A stretch of DNA of 39,312 nucleotides from Gammaproteobacteria bacterium (GTDB taxonomy: Bacteria > Pseudomonadota > Gammaproteobacteria > Pseudomonadales > Pseudohongiellaceae), in NCBI GenBank assembly GCA_028818225.1, contig JAPPOG010000079.1, positions 1 to 39,312 of the forward strand, written 5' to 3'. Shown here one piece after another: positions 17,279-25,993 of the stretch. The notes under the pieces are model-generated. The model was not told the origin of the DNA, searched no databases, and saw nothing but the letters and a program-made list of their open reading frames with translations. A program made the position numbers and the translations under genes. The stretch's first letter is position 1, and every line of letters starts with the position of its first letter.

Positions 17279-18292
17279 TTAAGCTAAAGCTTCTTTAGTA
17301 GTTTTGATGATAGCTGATGCCACCTTATAGGGATCTGCATTAGAGGCAGTCCGTCGATCTTCCAGGCGTCCTTTCCAGCCATCTTCAACGGTGCCTACTG
17401 GAATGCGAATTGAAGCGCCCCGGTCGGAGACTCCGTAGCTGAATACATCAATTGACTGAGTCTCGTGCTCGCCGGTTAAACGCTGATCATTGTTGGCGCC
17501 GTATACACTGATGTGACGGTCGATATTTTTGCCGAAGTGTTCACAAATCTTTGTAAATACGGACTCATCACCAGACTCTCGCATAGTGCCATTAGAAAAA
17601 TTGGCATGCATGCCCGAGCCATTCCAGTCCAGATCCTTGCCCAGTGGCTTGGGTTCATAGTTAATCGCCAGGCCATAGCGTTCTGCTGTGCGTTCCAGAA
17701 TGTAGCGAGAAACCCAGGTCTCATCACCGGCACGCTTGGCACCCTTGGCGAACACCTGGAATTCCCACTGACCAGCAGCAACCTCGGCATTGATACCTTC
17801 TACATTAATCCCTGCTTCGAGGCAGAGATCCAAATGGTCTTCTACACAATCGCGGCCATGGGCATTTTTCGCGCCAACCGAGCAATAGTAAGGGCCTTGA
17901 GGGCTAGGGTAACCACCGCGAGGGAAACCAGGCGGTAAATTCGATTTGGTATCCCAGAGAAAATATTCTTGTTCGAAGCCAAACCAGAAATCTTCATCAT
18001 CGTCATCGATGGTCGCGCGGCCATTGGACTCATGAGGTGTTCCGTCAGCATTCAGTACTTCAGTCATTACCAGATAAGCATTGGCACGATCAGGATCAGG
18101 ATAGATTGCTACGGGCTTTAACAGGCAATCAGAGTCATCGCCTGTTGCTTGCAGCGTGGAAGAACCGTCGAATGACCACATTGGGCATTCTTCCAGAGTT
18201 CCACCAAAGTCCGATTGAATGCGCGTCTTACTGCGTAGGCTTTGGGTAGGCTTGAAGCCATCGAGCCAGATGTATTCCAGTTTTGATTTCAT
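17279..18292 (-). CDS. Glutamine synthetase, eukaryotic-like type II (GSII)
   Basis: The 337-aa enzyme makes glutamine from glutamate, ammonia and ATP. Its length and motifs are those of GSII, not the 470-aa bacterial GSI usually found beside ntrBC: MWSFDGSSTLQA (38-49), the metal/glutamate-binding FGFEQEYFLW (104-113), GQWEFQV (175-181), DWNGSGMHANFS (222-233), RLTGEHETQ and RGASIRIP (291-298). GSII lacks the GSI adenylylation tyrosine loop, so GlnE-type control should not apply. GSII glnA genes are known from Rhizobium, Streptomyces and some gammaproteobacteria. The start ATG at 18290-18292 has TAGGAGAAAG upstream. Transcription probably comes from the sigma-54 promoter at 18511-18527 with an NtrC site, and ends at the terminator at 17229-17254. 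Confidence 0.96.
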   Translation of the reverse strand: MKSKLEYIWLDGFKPTQSLRSKTRIQSDFGGTLEECPMWSFDGSSTLQATGDDSDCLLKPVAIYPDPDRANAYLVMTEVLNADGTPHESNGRATIDDDDEDFWFGFEQEYFLWDTKSNLPPGFPRGGYPSPQGPYYCSVGAKNAHGRDCVEDHLDLCLEAGINVEGINAEVAAGQWEFQVFAKGAKRAGDETWVSRYILERTAERYGLAINYEPKPLGKDLDWNGSGMHANFSNGTMRESGDESVFTKICEHFGKNIDRHISVYGANNDQRLTGEHETQSIDVFSYGVSDRGASIRIPVGTVEDGWKGRLEDRRTASNADPYKVASAIIKTTKEALA

Positions 18293-18510
18293 TTTTTAAC
18301 TTTCTCCTAATCGATTGTCGACTACTTGATACTAAATTCTTTATCCGCGAGTCTCTGGTCGCTTCATATAAGTTTCGGACTTTTCGCATGGCCGAGATGC
18401 CAAAGCGAAAAGATCACCATATCGAGACATGGGTCCCGAATCTATTCACAGGGGTACCAATCTAATCAGATATACTACTTTCTGAGGCTTGCCTTGTGTG
18501 CATGGGGAGG

Positions 18511-18527
18511 AGCAAAATGTATGCCAG
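18511..18527 (-). promoter_or_regulatory. Sigma-54 type promoter of glnA
   Basis: On the minus strand CTGGCATACATTTTGCT contains TGGCA at -24 and TTGCT at -12, with GG and GC exactly 10 nt apart. It is close to the consensus TGGCACN5TTGC. The start point would be about 18500, giving a leader of about 200 nt before the GSII gene. The NtrC dyad lies about 80 bp upstream of the -12 element. Confidence 0.75.
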
Positions 18528-18586
18528 CAACCAAACCGCTACAAGGCCCGAATTTACTGGAGCTAAAAATAAACTTCAACAAAAAG

Positions 18587-18603
18587 AGCACTGATAGAGT
18601 GCA
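18587..18603. promoter_or_regulatory. NtrC-binding dyad upstream of glnA
   Basis: The sequence AGCACTGATAGAGTGCA carries the dyad GCACT-N5-AGTGC of the NtrC consensus; only the first T of TGCAC is replaced by A. Its placement upstream of a sigma-54 promoter supports the role. Confidence 0.6.
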
Positions 18604-18730
18604 ATACAATTTTCTATGCTTCATTAAGGTGCGAAATTTTTGAAATTAGAAAAAATCTGCACCATGAAAGCGCCAAAATCAGTAGTTGAGCAGACTTGAT
18701 TCTGCTACCGAATTTAGTCCCGAGATCCCA

Positions 18731-20197
18731 ATGTTGTACCTCATCAAGCTATTTCCAGAGATAACGATCAAGAGTCGTCCTGTCAGGCGACGCTTTATCC
18801 GGCAGTTACGGAAAAATATTCGCGAAGTATTGAGAGAACTGGATGACGAAGTGAAGGTGACGGGTGATTGGGATGTCCTGGAAGTTGAGACCAGTAAAAA
18901 GGCTGAAAATGAGAATAGTGCTATTACCAACAGGCTCAAATCAACCCCTGGTATCGCCGCGATTCTTTCCGTGGACCGTCACCCCTTGCCTGATATGGAT
19001 GGAATTTTCCAACTTACCCGAAATTTTTACGGCGAATTACTTAAATCTAAAACCTTTGCTGTGCGTTGCAAACGAACCGGCAAGCATCCGTTTCGATCTG
19101 TCGATGTAGAAGAATACGTGGGTGGCGGACTTAAACGGCATTGCGATACTGCAGGTGTAAAGCTAAAAAACCCTGATGTTTCCGTGTTGTTAGAAGTCAG
19201 AGATAATTTTCTTTACATCGTCAAGCAACAAATCCCGGGACTCGGAGGTTTCCCGCTGGGCTGCCAGGATGCAGTATTATCACTTATATCTGGTGGATTC
19301 GATTCTTCAGTATCCAGCTACCTTTGCATAAAACGTGGTCTGCAAACTCATTACTGCTTTTTCAATCTCGGTGGTAAAGCTCATGAACTGGCTGTGAAAG
19401 AGGTCGCGTTATTCTTGTGGATGAAGTATCACAGTTCCCATCGTGTGAAGTTTATATCCATACCCTTCGAGGGAGTTGTCGAAGAGATACTAAATAAAAT
19501 TGCTGATTCCCAAATGGGGGTGGTGCTAAAGCGCATGATGCTGAGGGCAGGCGATGCCATGATTAAAACGATGCATATTGATGCGTTAGTAACAGGCGAA
19601 AGTGTTGCTCAGGTATCAAGTCAAACCTTGCTCAACTTGTCTGTGATCGATTCGGTTATAGACACCTTGGTGTTAAGGCCGTTATGCGTAAGTGATAAGC
19701 AAGAGATTATTGATCTTGCCCGCGAGATTGGCACAGAAGATTTTTCAAAAAACATTCCTGAATATTGTGCGGTTATTTCTAAAAACCCAACGACCAAAGC
19801 AAAACCAGAGAAGATAGAAAATGAAGAAAAGCTTTTTGACTTTAATGTTTTGGAAGATGCAATAAAGTCGGCTCGCCATCAATTAATTACCGAAGTCGTT
19901 GAAGATTTTAATAATATAAGTACTGAAGTCAAAATTACCGGGGAAGTTACCAGGGGTGATGTTGTTATCGATATCCGTCATCCTAATGATTTGGAAATTA
20001 GTCCGTTTAGCTTACCGGAGGCCGAAGTGCTGAATATTCCCTTCTATAAATTACGTAGTGACTTTTCTGAACTGGACAAGAACACGCAATATTTACTTTA
20101 TTGCGAAAAAGGCATGATGAGTCGACTTCATGCCGCCCACCTGCAAGATGCAGGTTATAGCAATATTGGTGTTCTCGAGCTTAAAAATAGTAATTAG
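18731..20197 (+). CDS. thiI: tRNA 4-thiouridine synthase / thiamine thiazole sulfurtransferase ThiI
   Basis: The 488-aa enzyme adds sulfur to U8 of tRNA and, in some bacteria, to ThiS. In order it has an N-terminal ferredoxin-like domain, a THUMP domain (about 60-165), an adenylating PP-loop domain with SGGFDSS (187-193), and a C-terminal rhodanese domain with active Cys458 in LLYCEKGMMSR. The partner cysteine in IPEYCAVISK is also kept. The start ATG at 18731 gives the canonical MLYLIKLFPEITIKSRPVR; a TTG at 18686 adds 15 unrelated residues. It diverges from glnA and precedes typA, as in Pseudomonas. Confidence 0.96.
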   Translation: MLYLIKLFPEITIKSRPVRRRFIRQLRKNIREVLRELDDEVKVTGDWDVLEVETSKKAENENSAITNRLKSTPGIAAILSVDRHPLPDMDGIFQLTRNFYGELLKSKTFAVRCKRTGKHPFRSVDVEEYVGGGLKRHCDTAGVKLKNPDVSVLLEVRDNFLYIVKQQIPGLGGFPLGCQDAVLSLISGGFDSSVSSYLCIKRGLQTHYCFFNLGGKAHELAVKEVALFLWMKYHSSHRVKFISIPFEGVVEEILNKIADSQMGVVLKRMMLRAGDAMIKTMHIDALVTGESVAQVSSQTLLNLSVIDSVIDTLVLRPLCVSDKQEIIDLAREIGTEDFSKNIPEYCAVISKNPTTKAKPEKIENEEKLFDFNVLEDAIKSARHQLITEVVEDFNNISTEVKITGEVTRGDVVIDIRHPNDLEISPFSLPEAEVLNIPFYKLRSDFSELDKNTQYLLYCEKGMMSRLHAAHLQDAGYSNIGVLELKNSN

Positions 20198-20237
20198 CTA
20201 TGGCTTCCGGCACTACCATCAGCACGAGTAAACCAGC

Positions 20238-20266
20238 TTAAATGATCACTAACACTCGTGTATACT
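20238..20266 (+). promoter_or_regulatory. Possible promoter of typA
   Basis: A -10 TATACT at 20261-20266 lies 40 nt before the typA start, with a weak -35 TTAAAT at 20238-20243 (17-bp spacer). The word GTGTATACT also occurs upstream of the rhodanese gene at 11533-11541. Confidence 0.4.
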
Positions 20267-20306
20267 CGCGCGCTTTTGCAGTTATTCCATCCATAGAAAA
20301 AACCAG

Positions 20307-22133
20307 ATGATCGAACAAATTCGCAACATTGCCATTATCGCCCACGTCGATCATGGTAAAACCACTCTGGTAGACAAGCTCTTGCAGCAGTCAGGCACAT
20401 TAGCGAGTCGAGGCAAGCAGCTGGAAAGGGTAATGGATTCCAACGATCAGGAAAAAGAACGTGGTATTACAATCCTGGCTAAAAATACTGCAATTAATTG
20501 GCAGGACTTTCATATCAATATCGTAGATACCCCAGGGCATGCCGATTTCGGGGGTGAAGTCGAGCGGGTACTTTCCATGGTAGATAGTGTCCTCCTGTTG
20601 GTGGACGCGGTTGATGGGCCCATGCCACAGACCCGGTTCGTAACCCAAAAAGCCTTTGCACAGGGGCTGAATCCAATCGTAGTGGTTAACAAAGTCGATC
20701 GAGACGGCGCACGGCCGCATTGGGTTGTAGATGAGGTATTCGATTTATTCGATAAGCTTGGTGCCAATGAAGCGCAATTGGACTTCCCGGTAGTCTATGC
20801 TTCGGCCTTACAGGGGATCGCAGGAAGTGAGGCAGAAGATCTCGCCGCCGACATGCTGCCTCTGTTCGAAGCAATCGTTGCAAAAGTTCCGCCGCCAGAT
20901 GTTGCGGTGGATGCGCCGCTGCAAATGCAGATCAGTGCGCTGGATTACAGTAGCTATGTTGGTGTCATTGGTATCGGGCGAATAACCAGAGGCTCAGCCA
21001 AACCGAATCAACAGGTAATAATTATCGATCGCCAGGGCAAGGAACGAAAAGGGAAGATTCTCCAGGTGAAGAGTCACCTTGGTTTGGAACGCATAGATGT
21101 AGAAGAAGCTACCGCAGGTGAAATCGTCTGTATTACCGGCATAGAGGATTTAAAAATTTCCGATACTTTATGCGACCCCTCACAAGTCGAAGCGATGCCG
21201 GCGCTAACTGTCGATGAGCCGACGATTAGTATGACTTTCCAGGTAAACGATTCGCCTTTTGCTGGCAAAGAAGGAAAGTTTCTCACGACACGACATCTAA
21301 AAGAACGACTGGAAAGAGAGCTTTTGCATAACGTTGCCCTGCGAGTAGAGCAGGGCAGTGAGCCTGACAAATATACTGTGTCAGGACGCGGTGAATTACA
21401 TCTCGCAGTTTTGATTGAAAGCATGCGGCGAGAAGGATATGAACTGGCAGTTTCCAAACCTGAAGTCATTGTTCAGGAAAAAGGAGGTAAAAAGTGCGAG
21501 CCCTATGAATCGCTTGTCGTCGACTGTGAAGAAAAGCATCAAGGTGCGGTAATGGAAGAACTCGGTGCGCGCAGAGCGGAGTTAAAAAATTTAGTCCCGG
21601 ATGCAAAAGGAAGAGTAAAACTGGAGTTTTTAATTCCAACCAGGGGACTCATTGGTTTTAGATCACAGTTCTTATCAATCACTTCGGGATCAGGAATTAT
21701 GACTCATGTGTTTGAGCACTATGGCGATTTCAAGGAAACCGAATTAGCAAATCGCAAGAACGGCGTGCTGGTATCAATGGTTAAAGGAAAGACTCTCGCA
21801 TATTCGCTTTTTAACCTTCAGGATAGAGGCCGGTTATTTATCGAGCCCAACACTGAAGTGTACGAGGGGATGATCGTGGGCCTGCACAGTCGCGATAATG
21901 ATCTTGCAGTTAATCCAACTAAGGCTAAACAATTAACAAATATTCGAGCCGCAGGAAGTGATGAAAATATTCTGTTAACGCCGCCCATTAATCATAGCTT
22001 GGAACAGGCGATGGAATTCATTGCAGATGATGAATTAGTCGAGGTGACACCCGGCCATATACGGTTACGAAAAAAGTACTTAACCGAGAACGAACGAAAA
22101 AGAATGAGCCGGGGTACCGCTGCTCGCGGATAG
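20307..22133 (+). CDS. typA: Ribosome-associated translational GTPase TypA/BipA
   Basis: The 608-aa elongation-factor-like GTPase assists 50S assembly and stress or cold adaptation. G1 is [10 protein letters not shown] (12-21), G2 lies in ERGITI, G3 in [12 protein letters not shown] and G4 in [10 protein letters not shown]. The C-terminal half has the BipA-specific region [21 protein letters not shown] and the segment [13 protein letters not shown]. The length matches E. coli BipA. It starts at ATG 20307, 109 nt after thiI, with its own possible promoter. Confidence 0.97.
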   Translation: MIEQIRNIAIIAHVDHGKTTLVDKLLQQSGTLASRGKQLERVMDSNDQEKERGITILAKNTAINWQDFHINIVDTPGHADFGGEVERVLSMVDSVLLLVDAVDGPMPQTRFVTQKAFAQGLNPIVVVNKVDRDGARPHWVVDEVFDLFDKLGANEAQLDFPVVYASALQGIAGSEAEDLAADMLPLFEAIVAKVPPPDVAVDAPLQMQISALDYSSYVGVIGIGRITRGSAKPNQQVIIIDRQGKERKGKILQVKSHLGLERIDVEEATAGEIVCITGIEDLKISDTLCDPSQVEAMPALTVDEPTISMTFQVNDSPFAGKEGKFLTTRHLKERLERELLHNVALRVEQGSEPDKYTVSGRGELHLAVLIESMRREGYELAVSKPEVIVQEKGGKKCEPYESLVVDCEEKHQGAVMEELGARRAELKNLVPDAKGRVKLEFLIPTRGLIGFRSQFLSITSGSGIMTHVFEHYGDFKETELANRKNGVLVSMVKGKTLAYSLFNLQDRGRLFIEPNTEVYEGMIVGLHSRDNDLAVNPTKAKQLTNIRAAGSDENILLTPPINHSLEQAMEFIADDELVEVTPGHIRLRKKYLTENERKRMSRGTAARG

Positions 22134-22232
22134 CTTACGTCCCCATAGATTCTGAAATTCTAAGCTAGCACTAAAAATTAAGCTGGCCTACTATAGGTTT
22201 CAAAGGCCCAAATGCAGCAGGCAGGAAGCTAC

Positions 22233-23192
22233 ATGTTAGTGTTATTTCCAGAAATAAAACCCTTTAAACGGCATCAGATTCGTGTGTCTGATGTCCATGA
22301 GTTGTACTTGGATGAGTCCGGTGATCCCGAGGGAATCCCAGTGCTTTTCGTTCATGGCGGCCCCGGCGGAGCCTGTGATGCCAGTTCACGTCGATTTTAT
22401 GATCCACAAATTTTCAGAATAATTACCTTTGATCAGCGGGGATGTGGCAGATCAACTCCCCATGGATCGCTGGAACAAAATACAACGGCTGATCTTATAA
22501 GCGATATGGAAAAAATTCGTGAACATTTGGCCATTGATAAGTGGGTTTTATTTGGTGGTTCCTGGGGTTCAACTCTTAGTCTACTTTATGCGCAGGCCCA
22601 TTCTGATAGGGTATCTGCACTCATATTGCGTGGCATTTTTCTTTGTCGGCAGAGCGAATTGGATTGGTTATATAAAGACGGAGCTAACAGAATTTTTCCT
22701 GACTACTGGGAAGATTTTATTAAGCCCATCACTGAAAGTGAGCGAGGTGATTTAATAAAGGCTTACTATGAGCGACTCACAGGTGAGGATGAGCTTGCCA
22801 GAATGGCCGCAGCAAAAGCATGGTCTGCATGGGAAGGAAATTGCATAAAACTGCGGCCTAGTGCAGAAGCTTTAGCTAAATTCACCAAGCCCCATTTTGC
22901 ACTGGCGTTAGCACGGATTGAGGCCCATTACTTCTCAAACAAGGGATTCGTTGAAGAGAATCAAATCTTGAAAAACATTAGTTCGATTAATGATATTCCA
23001 GGCCGAATAGTGCATGGACGTTATGACATTGTTTGTCCCCTCAGCAATGCCTTGGCGCTGCATCATCAGTGGGCAAATTCAGAATTACATATAGTTCGAG
23101 ATGCGGGCCACTCAGCTTCGGAACCCGGAATTGTTGATGCTCTCATTCGTGCGACGCAAGACATTGCAAAAGAGCTGCAAACCGCTGGTTAA
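22233..23192 (+). CDS. pip: Proline iminopeptidase (alpha/beta hydrolase, S33)
   Basis: The 319-aa cytoplasmic enzyme releases N-terminal proline from peptides. The oxyanion motif is HGGPGG (41-46), nucleophile Ser110 is in FGGSWGSTLS, Asp265 in GRYDIVCP and His293 in DAGHSASEP. The N-terminus MLVLFPEIKPFKRHQIRV is typical of bacterial Pip. The ATG at 22233 is preferred over 22212 because AGGAAG precedes it at good spacing. It is followed 9 nt later by dtd, so the two are probably co-transcribed. Confidence 0.94.
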   Translation: MLVLFPEIKPFKRHQIRVSDVHELYLDESGDPEGIPVLFVHGGPGGACDASSRRFYDPQIFRIITFDQRGCGRSTPHGSLEQNTTADLISDMEKIREHLAIDKWVLFGGSWGSTLSLLYAQAHSDRVSALILRGIFLCRQSELDWLYKDGANRIFPDYWEDFIKPITESERGDLIKAYYERLTGEDELARMAAAKAWSAWEGNCIKLRPSAEALAKFTKPHFALALARIEAHYFSNKGFVEENQILKNISSINDIPGRIVHGRYDIVCPLSNALALHHQWANSELHIVRDAGHSASEPGIVDALIRATQDIAKELQTAG

Positions 23193-23201
23193 ATCTCTTC
23201 A

Positions 23202-23639
23202 ATGATTGCCCTTATCCAAAGAGTTAACTTCGCAAAGGTTGTAATTGAAGAAGAATTGTATTCTGAGATTGACAAGGGTGTGCTCGCCTTAATAGGAATT
23301 GAAAAGGAAGACTGCAACGCGAGTGCAGAAAAGCTCCTGGAAAGAATTCTTTCTTATCGAATTTTTTCCGATGAAGAAGGAAAGATGAACCTAAGTGTGC
23401 GGGATGTAGAAGGCGGCTTAATGCTGGTAAGCCAGTTCACTCTGGCTGCTGCGACCGATAAAGGATTAAGACCCAGTTTTTCCTCTGCTAAACCGCCTGC
23501 TGAAGCCGAGCAGATTTTTAATCATTTGCTTGAATATGCTCAAACAAATTACCCAAAAGTCGGCTGCGGACAATTCGCGGCTGACATGAAAATCAGTTTG
23601 GAAAACGATGGCCCGGTTACTTTTCGATTAAAGGTTTAA
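23202..23639 (+). CDS. dtd: D-aminoacyl-tRNA deacylase Dtd
   Basis: The 145-aa dimeric enzyme hydrolyses D-aminoacyl-tRNAs, and Gly-tRNA-Ala, as translation quality control. The two active-site motifs are present: SQFTL (77-81, Thr80) and the cross-subunit NDGPVT (135-140) with the Gly-cisPro pair. The N-terminus MIALIQRVNFAKVVI is typical. It converges with tatC, with a 10-nt gap. Confidence 0.97.
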   Translation: MIALIQRVNFAKVVIEEELYSEIDKGVLALIGIEKEDCNASAEKLLERILSYRIFSDEEGKMNLSVRDVEGGLMLVSQFTLAAATDKGLRPSFSSAKPPAEAEQIFNHLLEYAQTNYPKVGCGQFAADMKISLENDGPVTFRLKV

Positions 23640-23649
23640 ATCGAAAGTA

Positions 23650-24408
23650 TCACTGGCTGGCGGCAGCTTCCTCTTCAGCCTGCCGTTTGCGTATTATCCG
23701 CCCTGCCAAAATTCCCACTTCGAATAGAGCCCACATTGGCAGCGCCAGCATCGACTGGGTAAACGGATCAGGTGGGGTAAGTAACATTGCGATAACGAAA
23801 CAGCTTACGACAACATAAGGGCGTTTCTCTGATAAAGAGTCCGGTTCAGCCAGTCCAGCCCATATACAGAGAAATACGGCTATTGGTATTTCGAAAGCAA
23901 TTCCGAAAGCAAAGAATATTGTTAAGGCAAAACTCAGGAAGCTGCTTATGTCGGGAGCAACCTGTATCCCATCCGGAGCAACTGAAATAAAAAACGCGAA
24001 AACGATGCCGAAAAGGATATAGCGGGCGAATGCCACGCCAGCATAAAAGAGCAGTACGCTGGAGATAAATAAAGGAATTGCTACCGCCTTTTCATTTTTA
24101 TAAAGACCCGGCGCTATAAAAGACCATAGCTGATAAAGAATGTAAGGAGCTGCCAGTAAGAACGCGACGTAAAATGTGAGCTTGAAAGGCGCAAAAAACG
24201 GAGAGGTCGGATCGATAGCGATCATACTCGACCCTTCCGGCAAGGCCTGGATTAAAGGCATGGCGACGTAATTGTAAATATCGTTGGCCCAATAGAACAA
24301 AGCCAGGAAAAGAACAACTATAGTGACGACGCATTTCAGAATGCGATCACGCAGTTCGACCAGATGGTCAATTAGCGTTAATTCCTTCTCGTCCTCAGCT
24401 GACAGCAT
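23650..24408 (-). CDS. tatC: Sec-independent translocase subunit TatC
   Basis: The 252-aa inner-membrane protein has six predicted helices and is the signal-peptide receptor of the twin-arginine pathway. The signatures are [14 protein letters not shown] at the N-terminus, [15 protein letters not shown] and the region [20 protein letters not shown]. It overlaps tatB by 14 nt, so tatA-tatB-tatC form a translated block. The overlap fixes the start ATG at 24406-24408. Confidence 0.96.
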   Translation of the reverse strand: MLSAEDEKELTLIDHLVELRDRILKCVVTIVVLFLALFYWANDIYNYVAMPLIQALPEGSSMIAIDPTSPFFAPFKLTFYVAFLLAAPYILYQLWSFIAPGLYKNEKAVAIPLFISSVLLFYAGVAFARYILFGIVFAFFISVAPDGIQVAPDISSFLSFALTIFFAFGIAFEIPIAVFLCIWAGLAEPDSLSEKRPYVVVSCFVIAMLLTPPDPFTQSMLALPMWALFEVGILAGRIIRKRQAEEEAAASQ

Positions 24409-24886
24409 CGTCTTGTTTTACTTCTTTGACAGAATTATCTTCAGCAACTTTAGGATTTCCCGCAGGTTCATAGATCTCTTTGGCGACGTCTTCTACCTGG
24501 TCAGAAACTTCTTTTAACTCTTCCTGAATAGATTTATCCGCAGCGTCATCTGCTGATTGTTGGTCGGTAGCTTTGGAAGCTCCGGGGTCGAAGTTATCCG
24601 TGTTCACCAATTTATTAACAGACGTCTCTGTATCTTTTGCTACAGATTCAACTTTTGCTTTCGCTTCATCAATCTGAGCAAGGACAGACTCGTTATGTAA
24701 TTGTCGTCGAATCTCGTCAGTATTTAACTCACGCTCAATCTCTGCTTTTACTTTGTAGAAAGAACGCCGAAACCTGCCTATCCACAGGCCAGCTGTTTTT
24801 ACAGCAGCAGGCAGTCGCTCTGGGCCAATTACGATCAGAGCGACAATCAGAATTAAAAGTATTTCGGTCGAATGAATGTTAAACAT
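24395..24886 (-). CDS. tatB: Sec-independent translocase subunit TatB
   Basis: The 163-aa protein has a short N-terminal transmembrane helix (about 5-20, [18 protein letters not shown]) with the conserved Glu near its N-terminal side and the GPERLP hinge, then an amphipathic helix, then a long acidic, probably disordered tail with many Glu, Asp and Lys. It forms the receptor complex with TatC. It sits 50 nt after tatA and overlaps tatC. Confidence 0.94.
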   Translation of the reverse strand: MFNIHSTEILLILIVALIVIGPERLPAAVKTAGLWIGRFRRSFYKVKAEIERELNTDEIRRQLHNESVLAQIDEAKAKVESVAKDTETSVNKLVNTDNFDPGASKATDQQSADDAADKSIQEELKEVSDQVEDVAKEIYEPAGNPKVAEDNSVKEVKQDDAVS

Positions 24887-24936
24887 CGACAGAAGTCGCG
24901 TAGTTAACTATAGAATAGAGTGCAGAAGTTGAAATA

Positions 24937-25164
24937 TTATTTGGTTTCCACTTTTTCTGCGGTTGCTTCGATAGTTTCGCCTGCAGCTTCTTCAGATTCT
25001 TCAGAATCAGATTCAGTTTCGTCATCTTTCATTGCGGTTTTAAATCCTTTTAAGGCGCCACCGAGATCAGAACCCAAGTTACGTAACTTTTTGGTTCCGA
25101 ATAGCATTACTACGATTAACAAGATAATCAGTAGTTGCCAAATGCCAATTCCACCTACACCCAT
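24937..25164 (-). CDS. tatA: Sec-independent translocase subunit TatA
   Basis: The 75-aa pore-forming subunit has a transmembrane helix (about 6-22, [17 protein letters not shown]), the FGTKKL hinge, an amphipathic helix [16 protein letters not shown] and a short acidic tail. It oligomerises to move folded proteins across the membrane. It lies 27 nt after hisE, the first of the three tat genes. Confidence 0.96.
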   Translation of the reverse strand: MGVGGIGIWQLLIILLIVVMLFGTKKLRNLGSDLGGALKGFKTAMKDDETESDSEESEEAAGETIEATAEKVETK

Positions 25165-25191
25165 GATAAACCTCCAATACCAACAGTCTAC

Positions 25192-25539
25192 TTAATTGTT
25201 GGTTTCAATTTTACGTGATGCCTTTTCTTCAAGGCCAGATATGTTAAACCGTTTCTCCAGTTCATTCAGAACATGCTCGGGTCCTAAATCAAAATGGCTC
25301 AACATAACCATTGTATGAAACCAAAGATCAGCAGTTTCATGAATAACTGCTGCTTTGCCTTCGCCAGAACCAGTCGTGCACTCCTTCGCAGCGACAATTG
25401 TTTCATTAGCTTCTTCACCAACTTTTTCGAGAATTTTTTCCAGCCCTTTCTCGTGTAAGCTCGCTACGTAAGAACTATCGCCTGAAGCGGATTTTCTTTG
25501 CTCCAGTACCACCGCTAATTCATCTAACACTTTGCTCAT
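25192..25539 (-). CDS. hisE: Phosphoribosyl-ATP pyrophosphohydrolase HisE
   Basis: The 115-aa all-alpha MazG-like enzyme removes pyrophosphate from phosphoribosyl-ATP, the second step of histidine synthesis. The recognisable core is [14 protein letters not shown] (metal-binding Glu residues) and [14 protein letters not shown]. The ATG at 25537-25539 gives MSKVLDELA; a TTG four codons earlier is less likely. It is separate from hisI, unlike the fused enterobacterial form, and lies between hisI and tatA, as in Pseudomonas. Confidence 0.95.
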   Translation of the reverse strand: MSKVLDELAVVLEQRKSASGDSSYVASLHEKGLEKILEKVGEEANETIVAAKECTTGSGEGKAAVIHETADLWFHTMVMLSHFDLGPEHVLNELEKRFNISGLEEKASRKIETNN

Positions 25540-25577
25540 TTTAGCACTCAACTCTTAATGCAAACACCTGGAGTGTT

Positions 25578-25976
25578 TCACGTAGTGTCCGATTTTCCAT
25601 ACATTTCTGTCGGATTCTTTAAGATGGGCTCAAATACTTCCCAATCGCCGTTTTTCAGCTTTTGGAAAAAACAGCTTTCACGCCCGGTATGACAGGCTAT
25701 ACCGCCGATCTGCTCGACCTGAAAGCATAGCGTGTCATTGTCGCAGTCCAAATATACATCTACAAGTTTTTGCACATTGCCCGATTCTTCGCCTTTCCGC
25801 CATAGCGTGGCGCGAGATCGCGACCAATAGATTGCCCGACCTTCAGTAATAGAAGCTTGCAGGGCATCCCGGTTAGCCCAGGCCTGCATCAAAATCCGCC
25901 CGGAAGCAGCATCTTGGGCAATTACAGGCACCAATCCATCACTATTCCAGTTCACTTTGTCGAGAAATGAAGTCAT
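25578..25976 (-). CDS. hisI: Phosphoribosyl-AMP cyclohydrolase HisI
   Basis: The 132-aa zinc enzyme opens the adenine ring of phosphoribosyl-AMP, the third step of histidine synthesis. The signatures are LMQAWANRDAL, ATLWRKGEESGN, the metal-binding DVYLDCDNDTL, and CHTGRESCFF with the zinc cysteines. It is monofunctional. It follows ubiB by 17 nt and precedes hisE by 38 nt. Confidence 0.96.
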   Translation of the reverse strand: MTSFLDKVNWNSDGLVPVIAQDAASGRILMQAWANRDALQASITEGRAIYWSRSRATLWRKGEESGNVQKLVDVYLDCDNDTLCFQVEQIGGIACHTGRESCFFQKLKNGDWEVFEPILKNPTEMYGKSDTT

Positions 25977-25993
25977 CGGTCAAGTATGCGCTC

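Larger units (their letters stand above)
18293..18730. other. Divergent regulatory spacer between glnA and thiI
   Basis: No gene is supported here; ORFs at 18283-18465 and 18326-18643 have no recognisable features. It holds the glnA sigma-54 promoter (18511-18527), an NtrC dyad (18587-18603), a possible degenerate second NtrC site (TGCACC at 18658-18663) and a roughly 200-nt glnA leader. Within the leader is an 8-bp inverted repeat CTTTTCGC/GCGAAAAG (18380-18412) with an inner GGC/GCC. I see no match to the known glutamine riboswitch. The thiI promoter must also lie here, but none is convincing. Confidence 0.6.

Noticed and set aside
18293..18510. Known glutamine riboswitch in the glnA leader
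   Set aside because: I could not find the conserved core of the glnA RNA family; only a simple hairpin is visible.
18283..18643. Small plus-strand ORFs of 60 and 105 codons in the glnA-thiI spacer
   Set aside because: They cross the sigma-54 promoter and NtrC site, have no ribosome-binding site, and resemble no protein family.
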